The notes beneath the pieces were generated by a model, which worked only from the letters and a program-made list of their open reading frames with translations, did not search any database and was not told where the DNA came from. A program made the position numbers and the translations under genes. A stretch of 13,169 nt of DNA from contig LSSL01001843.1 of NCBI GenBank assembly GCA_001953115.1, positions 1 through 13,169 of the forward strand, in the 5' to 3' direction. Positions 7,621 through 13,169 of the stretch are shown one piece after another. This DNA comes from Smittium mucronatum. Lineage: Eukaryota > Kickxellomycota > Harpellomycetes > Harpellales > Legeriomycetaceae. The number at the start of each line of letters is the position of its first letter. Within the stretch, counting starts at the first letter, position 1.

Positions 7621-9373
7621 TTAATCGTAGATAGATTTTCCAAAAAATATGTGGAAAAAATATTTAAAAAACATATAAAACATCTTAAAAATTAATATCG
7701 TATCGTGTATAAATTTTCATTTCGTTTTACTGGTTGCTTGCTTAGATAAAACTAAATTTATACTTATCACACAATTTTTTTTCAATTAGTATGGATAGTT
7801 AAGTTTACGCAGCATTCTGAATTCATAGATTTATTGAAGATGTGGTTATCTCCAGAATAATCCGAATATCTCTTTTTCCGTTATAAATTTTATAAAACTG
7901 ATCGAGGGCCTTTGGATAACTTTATGATATTTAATTTTTTTATAGTTTAAGTAATATTATGTCTAAATTAATGTGATATATAATTTTATATTGGATATTC
8001 AAAGGAGTAAATAATATGTTTTTTTTAAGAAAAATTCCTGAGAAGGATGGAAAAGTATTTTTCTTAACCCTATATTCCTGGAAATATATTATTTATTTAT
8101 TTATTTTCCCAGCAATAAAATCAAAGTCGTTATAGGTTATAGATTAACTTATTACCCCTGATAACAGTTCTGATATTTTTCAATTCAATTTACGTACTAA
8201 ATACTCAACTGGTTCAAAAAGAGGCTCAAATTGACCTCTGAAATTTTTCAGTGTAAAATATTTGAATATTTCCAGATTTTGTAGCCTTTTATATTTATTT
8301 TCTATTTTTTAATTCAAATTTATGTCATTATTGACCGCATTTATCCTAAAATATATATCAAAAATTATAATCAATCCTCTTAAAACCAATTTTTTGATCC
8401 TAAATAAACCTTAGCTTTGAAGTCTCGTGAGATGAGACCTTTTTTTCATCTATCTTACCACTTAGCTTACACTATTAAACCCCGTTTTCCCAATAATCTT
8501 GTTGAAAAAATAATTTATTTATCTTATGCTGAACTCTCTAGATTTCAATTTTAGAAAGACGTTCTCTTTTTCCGTTAAACCTTTTCTTATTAAATATTTT
8601 TGGGCCTAAAGTTCTCTGGGTTTTCTTCTGGATACTTACTCGAACTTTTGTGTTAATTATCTCTCAAAAATACAATGTAAATATTGAATCTCCACCTATT
8701 ATTCTGTATGAAGAGTTTCATGTTGAAAACAGAGCTTTTGGTATGAAACCTTATATTTTATGAAATTTTTAAATATCTTTATAATGTTTTGTTTTAGATT
8801 TTCTTCCTAATCTATGTAGTCCCTGGGTCGATAAGCCGGTATGTTTTGATGAATTACCTTATCTTCTAAAAATTTCAAATTTTGGATACAAAAATTGAGA
8901 TCTGCGAACATAAAACATTTTTTACAAGATGCTTAACTTTGAAAAAAATCATCTTTGATAAAATTAAAAAAGAATTCTTATTTAGAGCCCCTTGTTAAAA
9001 TTACAATCGGATATTTATTATAATTATCTATTAAAGCGTGAATGAACTTTTTTTTTACCAATTTTTCGCTCGAAAAGAGATTATGTAGCCTCTATTCCCC
9101 AAACAGAGGATGTATTATCGGCTTTATATGTATTGATATTAATAATTCTGTTCTTCTAATATTTTAACTTTTGAAACATCTCGAATTTATTAATATTTGG
9201 TTTAAAGTCCATAACACTTCTTCTATACCAAGTATTTCTCTTGGAGCTCTGTTTGTTTCCAGAAAAATTTGATGTTTGTATTATGTAATTTTGATCATAA
9301 AATTTTTAAAAAAAATTATATATCCATTTTTTTGTCCCGTTCTATTTAGGTTTAGCATATAACTTGGATTTAA
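7621..9373. other. A+T-rich stretch with scattered open fragments, no gene recognised
   Basis: The longest readable piece is 7977-8135 (+), 52 codons with an internal ATG at 8016 (FLRKIPEKDGKVFFLTLYSW). After two stops the same frame reopens (LITPDNSSDIFQFNLRTKYS). Another piece, around 7790-7940 (+), reads VKFTQHSEFIDLLKMWLSPE and then, after a stop, RYKFYKTDRGPLDNFM. These look like eroded coding sequence but match no motif I know. Nothing else could be supported. Confidence 0.4.
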
Positions 9374-9559
9374 TTTATTTATTTTTCAATCGTATCAAAA
9401 TTGATTTTCAGGTGTAAATATTTATTGACAATCTACAGCTTTCATTTTCTCAGACCTGTATACCAAACTAAGGATGGAAAATTTTATTCTAAATATTACT
9501 GGTCTATTTTTTCTTTAAATAGAGTCTTTTTCCATGAGGCTGATTTCAGAAAACTATAA
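9374..9559 (+). other. 61-codon open stretch without ATG, unidentified
   Basis: The frame is open from after the stop at 9371-9373 to TAA at 9557-9559. Its second half has a varied, protein-like composition (LRPVYQTKDGKFYSKYYWSI). Near 9600-9720 a different frame gives FDKKFQQPHPLVILAIENL. The pair weakly recalls the W-x-x-Y and F-x-x-x-HP segments at the end of some MULE or ISXO2-like transposases, but the Arg-Thr-Asn-Asn motif that should lie between them is not readable. I leave it unassigned. Confidence 0.25.
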
Positions 9560-9761
9560 AAGTTAATCCAAAACAGATAGTTTTTTAAAAAAAAAGTTGA
9601 ATTTTTTTGACAAAAAATTCCAACAACCCCATCCCTTAGTAATCTTAGCCATCGAGAATTTGTTTGAAGTGGTTTTTAATCTATTAAAACATTTACACAT
9701 TAATATACGAATTATATAAAAATAATTTGATGCTATCAGCTCAATTATTTAGCTGGAATTG

Positions 9762-10710
9762 TCAACATGGAGCTAATTTTATTTTTTTAGTCTCCATCTC
9801 CCCAAAAGAGTTTTTTGACCTACAACAACAGAGCTGGATTGGTTGAATAATCGCTAATATTTTCTTTAAATTTGATATTTCGTGAAAAAAATTGTTAAAT
9901 TTTATTTTTTGGACGTTTTCCCATTTTTTTACGCTAAAAAGCGGTGCTCAATTGTCTCTTGCGCGTTTTTTTTACAAAAAAGACAAAAAAAATTAAATTT
10001 TCCATCGATTGTTTTCGTATTGGCCATGCGCTGAACCGCCCAAAACTGGCCAATTCGTATTTTCCCGATTTTCTGGAAGCCTATTCGGTGAGCTGAGTAC
10101 AGGGATTGAAGTTTAATCCAAATTTCAGATTTTTTTATTCCTTAATTTAGAGGCAATTTGTGAATTATTGATCGGCTATTTAAATTTTTTTGATCTGACA
10201 ATTGTTTTTTATTTTTAAAAATTCCGCATGTTTTATAATATTTTTTCAGCCATTTTGATGTTCCCGTCATTCATGCGCTAATTTGGGATCGGTGGGGGCT
10301 TTTAATTAAATCAGCAATCCATGCCTTTGAATTTTTCCATTTGTGGAATGCTCGCTCACGGGCCACGCTTATTTTCAAAAAAACAGATTTTATATCCAGC
10401 TCATTTCTAACTCTTTCCATGGTATTTGATTTTCCTACTTTGGAATCTAATCGTATTGCATTATAAATTTCACTTTTTATCGTTCTAATTCTATATTCAC
10501 TCATACCGAATTTTTAACCACCATAGGTTCCAATTTGGCATGAGCGCTGAATTTGTAATTTTAATTTTTATCGCAGTTGTATGATCAGTCCTAGACAAAA
10601 ATCTGTAACGACCAAAAAACACATTTTAGACTTTTGCTTTATTTTTTTTATTTTCACTGATGCCGATTAATCTTCATTAAATATGTATCCAAGGCATTCA
10701 TATTTTTGGA
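9762..10710 (-). pseudogene. LINE thumb, connector and C-terminal zinc finger
   Basis: After the palm, YECLGYIFNED (about 10710-10680) is the post-polymerase motif. GTYGG at 10517-10531, a stop, and FGMSEYRIRTIKSEIYNAIR follow; a G-x-YGGE-x-x-GM motif is usual here in this LINE group, so the Glu codon has become TAA. The frame at 10504-10271 is open for 77 codons (FLKISVARERAFHKWKNSKA, then WIADLIKSP). Later KWLKKYYK and IGKIRIGQFWAVQRMANTK lead to CLFCKKNAQETIEHRF, with Cys codons at 9983 and 9974 and His at 9944, the C-x2-C...H finger common at LINE C-termini; the last Cys is not clear. KKWENVQK and a tail rich in Lys and Ile reach TGA at 9762-9764. Clade placement would need a tree. Confidence 0.8.
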
Positions 10711-10779
10711 TAATTTCCAAAAAATTTCATTGGTCAATGAAAGAATAATTTATTTTTGAAAGTATTACGAGAAGTCAGC

Positions 10780-11470
10780 ACTTCAATGCATTTATTTTCA
10801 TTTTCCAGGTATCAGGCCAATTAGAAACCAAATTTAAAGAGTTTTGGAGAGACTCCGGTTTATTTTTTATTACTACAACATCGTCTGCAAATAAAAACCC
10901 AGGGATTTTTTCCTAGTGTAGGCACATATACACCTTCCATTCCATCAAAAATATCGTTAATAAAAAAATTGAATAAAATCGGCGATGTTGGGCATCCCTG
11001 TCGCACGCCACATTTTTAATCAAATATCTCAGTAATCTCACATCCTATTCTTACAGATAGTTTCGGTGAATCATAAAGTTCTTTGATAATTTTTAAAGTT
11101 TTCCCGTCGATTCTCATATTTATCAGCTTTTATATTAATAATATGTGTGGCACCATGTCATAGGCTTTAGAAAAATCTATAAATCATATCCAGGTTCTAA
11201 TCCCGTAATTTTTCTCGTTTTACAATTTCATTCAAAACCGTCTCCCGGGAGACGCATTCATCTCTAGTCCTAAAACCTCCTTGTTTTTTTGTAAATATTT
11301 TGTATTTTTTGTTGATGTATGCGAGTTTATTAGCTAAAAAATTTGCCAATATTTTTACAAAAGTCGGTATACATGAGATACAGCGGTAATTTTTTGGGTT
11401 TTGAAGGTTCCCTTTATTGAAATTGGTAACACTATTCTGTTCGAAATTATTTCAGAAATTTATTCAGTGC
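10780..11470 (-). pseudogene. LINE reverse transcriptase core
   Basis: This domain makes DNA on an RNA template. In order on the minus strand: a PIS-x-KG block with NPKNYRCIS (about 11430-11370), KQGGFRTRDECVSRETVLNE (about 11290-11230), FIDFSKAYD at 11157-11183 with the first catalytic Asp followed by MVPH, RIDGKTLKIIKELYDSPKL, CGVRQGCPTSPILFNFFIND (about 11020-10965), and FADD at 10880-10891 holding the two remaining catalytic Asp. Then comes NWPDTWKMKINALKC, the usual end of the palm. The catalytic residues themselves survive, but stops (for example before FIDFSKAYD and before KCGVRQG) and a slip just ahead of FADD disable it. The RQGCP and FADD forms mark it as non-LTR. Confidence 0.93.
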
Positions 11471-11499
11471 CCCGGATTTTCCTTAAAAGTTTAAATATC

Positions 11500-12281
11500 A
11501 CCTTGTCTATTTTTTAATTAGGTGAAGTTTTATATTTAACCAGATTCCATACTTTTTGGGGATTCCATCGGTCTCGCGCTTTATTTTTTGGTATTTTTTT
11601 TAGAGTAGAGGTTATTTTTGGCTATTTCATTGGTTCTTCACATTATGAGAAGGTTTCCATGTCATATTTTAACATCGGTCTCCACTTACCATTAGTTCTA
11701 CTGTTCCCAGTTATATCAATTGCAAGATTTTTGAAATAATTTCCCCGAAATTTTAGTTTTGTCTCAATATCTATCATTAAATTTTTATTAATATCAAGAA
11801 CTGGACCTACTGAGTGCTGATTTAAAATTTTCCCGTTGAATATTTGATGAATTCCCAAATTTTTTTCGGTTCATTAGTGGTTATATATTCATTAAGTTTC
11901 TACAGTTTTTTTTCATAAAAATTTTTTGAATCAAGTTTTTTTGACTTCTCAGCATCATTTTTCGCCTTTACATAGGCATTCAAATCGATTTTATCCTTAG
12001 TCAGAAGTTTAAAAACTTTTTTTTAAAATTTTTTTTGATATTTTTGTTAGAATTTTTTTTTTTTGATCGATGGGATCGGTGAGGTCAGTTATAGCATCTA
12101 ATCGATCAGACTCATTCCATATTATATCAATTAACTCTTTAGAACTTTGATTTATGTCGATTCGATCTGCGGCCAATAGATCTAATTGATTGCTTGAAAT
12201 TAATTCGTCCTTGAACGATTCAATTTTTTTCACGTTTATTTTTCTTTTTTGTGGGAGTCTAGCTATATAATCCAATCTCAA
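11500..12281 (-). pseudogene. LINE linker and reverse transcriptase fingers
   Basis: Between the endonuclease and polymerase core, 12281-12009 is open for 90 codons (MRLDYIARLPQKRKINVKKI at the start, then SSNQLDLLAADRIDINQS), a Lys/Asp-rich linker typical of LINE proteins. A second open piece, 11858-11643, reads GKILNQHSVGPVLDINKNLM and KWRPMLKYDM. At about 11610-11530 the first polymerase motif appears as NKARD, a frame slip, then TDGIPKKYGIWLN, matching the family's A-x-G-x-DGIP block. The pieces lie in different frames with stops between them. These segments alone would be anonymous; their position between GDFN and the polymerase core gives them meaning. Confidence 0.7.
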
Positions 12282-12316
12282 TTCAGCTTTAATGGAAGAT
12301 GGTTAAATATTTCAAT

Positions 12317-13154
12317 TTATTTGTTTGCAGTGCACCGTTTTGACCTTAGTACAACCCAATAGAAATAAATGTGATAAATAATTCGACCCATAACATTCCT
12401 ATTCCATAGAGAACTCAGTGAGTTGGATACTCGGGAATAGTCAAAAATGATACCAGAATTTTTTATAAACCGGCTAAAATCTTCTTCGTCCATATTGAAA
12501 TCGCCAGCAAAAATATTGCATCTTTTGTATCGACTCTTTTTTTCAGAAATTTTTTTATTTCTTCCATGTTCTTTTTTTTTACTATCCTCCAGTAGGGTAT
12601 ATGGGTGTAATGATCCAATCATTATTGATTACGCACATTACCCCTTGAATAAAGTTTCATATTATCTATTAGCAATTTACCTCTTATCCTTTATAAACAG
12701 CTCGCATTCCCACTTTTTGGAATGCAAGCTTTTCAATTAGTTTTCTTATCCTTTCATTCCTCCTCCGTTTGAAATATACCTTAGTCAGAATAAAATTATA
12801 TCCTTAGTATTTTCCAAGAACCGTTAGGACTCTTACAATGGGAGTTAATTGATAAAATTTTAAAATTACTGCCGTTTCGATTTTTTCCTTGTATTATGCC
12901 AACCATCCAATTTGGGTGGTTTTTGAATTCGCTAATAGAGAGCCCAGATTTTTTTCTGAATCCTATTATAAGCCCATTACCACCCCTGGTTAGATGGCTT
13001 TGGATTATATTGCTGCGTAGCCAGTTATCTTAAATCGATATGATTTTTTACTTAGTAGGGCTTCTTGTATTAATATTACATCTGGAATATTTTTTTAAGG
13101 CAAAATTTATAGTTCAGGCATTGTAGATTTTATGCCTCTGATATTAAAAGTCAT
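12317..13154 (-). pseudogene. LINE endonuclease domain (exonuclease-endonuclease-phosphatase fold)
   Basis: This domain nicks target DNA to prime reverse transcription. The likely start is ATG at 13154-13152, giving MTFNIRGIKSTMPEL, the family's opening strand, then IPDVILIQEA with the metal-binding Glu. A second frame gives GGNGLIIGFRKKSGLSISEF, then NHPNWMVGIIQG and KILSINSHCKSPNGSW. The catalytic GDFN lies at 12494-12505 in IFAGDFNMDEEDFSRFI. The expected Asp-His pair near the end is damaged: GRIIYHIYF has Tyr where the family has Asp (usually RxIDHIF). Stops in the first 60 codons and frame changes near 12970 and 12780 show decay. A + strand frame at 12447-12740 is only the shadow of this domain. 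A short copy of this region exists at 5070-5390. Confidence 0.9.
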
Positions 13155-13169
13155 AATTTTTAATTTTGA

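Larger units (their letters stand above)
9762..13169 (-). mobile_element. non-LTR retrotransposon (LINE), nearly full-length, inactivated
   Basis: LINEs copy themselves by nicking target DNA with their own endonuclease and reverse-transcribing their RNA at the nick. All domains of the main protein occur here in the expected order on the minus strand: endonuclease (13154-12317), linker (about 12281-11640), reverse transcriptase (about 11600-10780), thumb and connector (10710-10250), and C-terminal zinc finger (9985-9944), with a plausible last stop at 9762-9764. That is about 1,130 codons, normal for a LINE protein with endonuclease and reverse transcriptase. Any 5' leader or first ORF lies beyond the right edge. 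Many stops and frameshifts prevent expression. No poly(A) tail or target-site duplication was seen past 9762. Confidence 0.9.

Noticed and set aside
12447..12740. 97-codon plus-strand frame
   Set aside because: It is antisense to the LINE endonuclease, including the GDFN motif, and is Leu/Phe/Ser-rich as expected for a shadow.

Overview
This window looks like nuclear DNA of an A+T-rich eukaryote (about three quarters A+T by eye) and is a graveyard of broken transposable elements. I find no intact host gene, tRNA, rRNA, CRISPR array or bacterial-type operon. Long non-coding stretches, runs of A and T, a non-LTR retrotransposon, a MULE and Tc1/mariner-like transposases all point to a eukaryote. 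A repeat-rich microsporidian or another small A+T-rich eukaryote would fit, but nothing here fixes the lineage.

Layout. 3-988 (+) is the C-terminal part of a MULE transposase with its SWIM zinc finger, cut by the left window edge. 1131-1420 is a G-rich purine island unlike everything around it. 1749-2450 (-) is a Tc1/mariner-like transposase relic spread over several frames. 2830-3081 (+) is an 83-codon open stretch ending in a membrane-like segment. 3590-4054 (+) is a retroviral-type integrase relic of the Ty3/gypsy kind. 4200-4570 (-) and 7397-7620 (+) carry copies of one diverged repeat in opposite orientation, probably N-terminal pieces of another Tc1/mariner-like family. 5070-5390 (-) is a second, short copy of the endonuclease part of the LINE that fills the right end. 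5413-5451 is a CTTTTG microsatellite. 5540-5960 is a GC-richer block with a 79-codon unidentified reading frame and a run of nine G. 6010-9760 is mostly unrecognisable A+T-rich sequence with a few open stretches. 9762-13169 (-) is a nearly complete but inactivated LINE: apurinic-type endonuclease, reverse transcriptase, and a C-terminal zinc-finger domain.

The genes do not work together as a pathway. What links them is repeated insertion and decay: four transposon classes in 13 kb, two LINE copies of different age, and at least two mariner-type families. I found no convincing new biological system. The most useful results are relics that simple ATG-to-stop calling misses (the mariner, the integrase, the SWIM finger and the second LINE copy) and two compositional islands (1131-1420 and 5540-5960) whose origin is unexplained.
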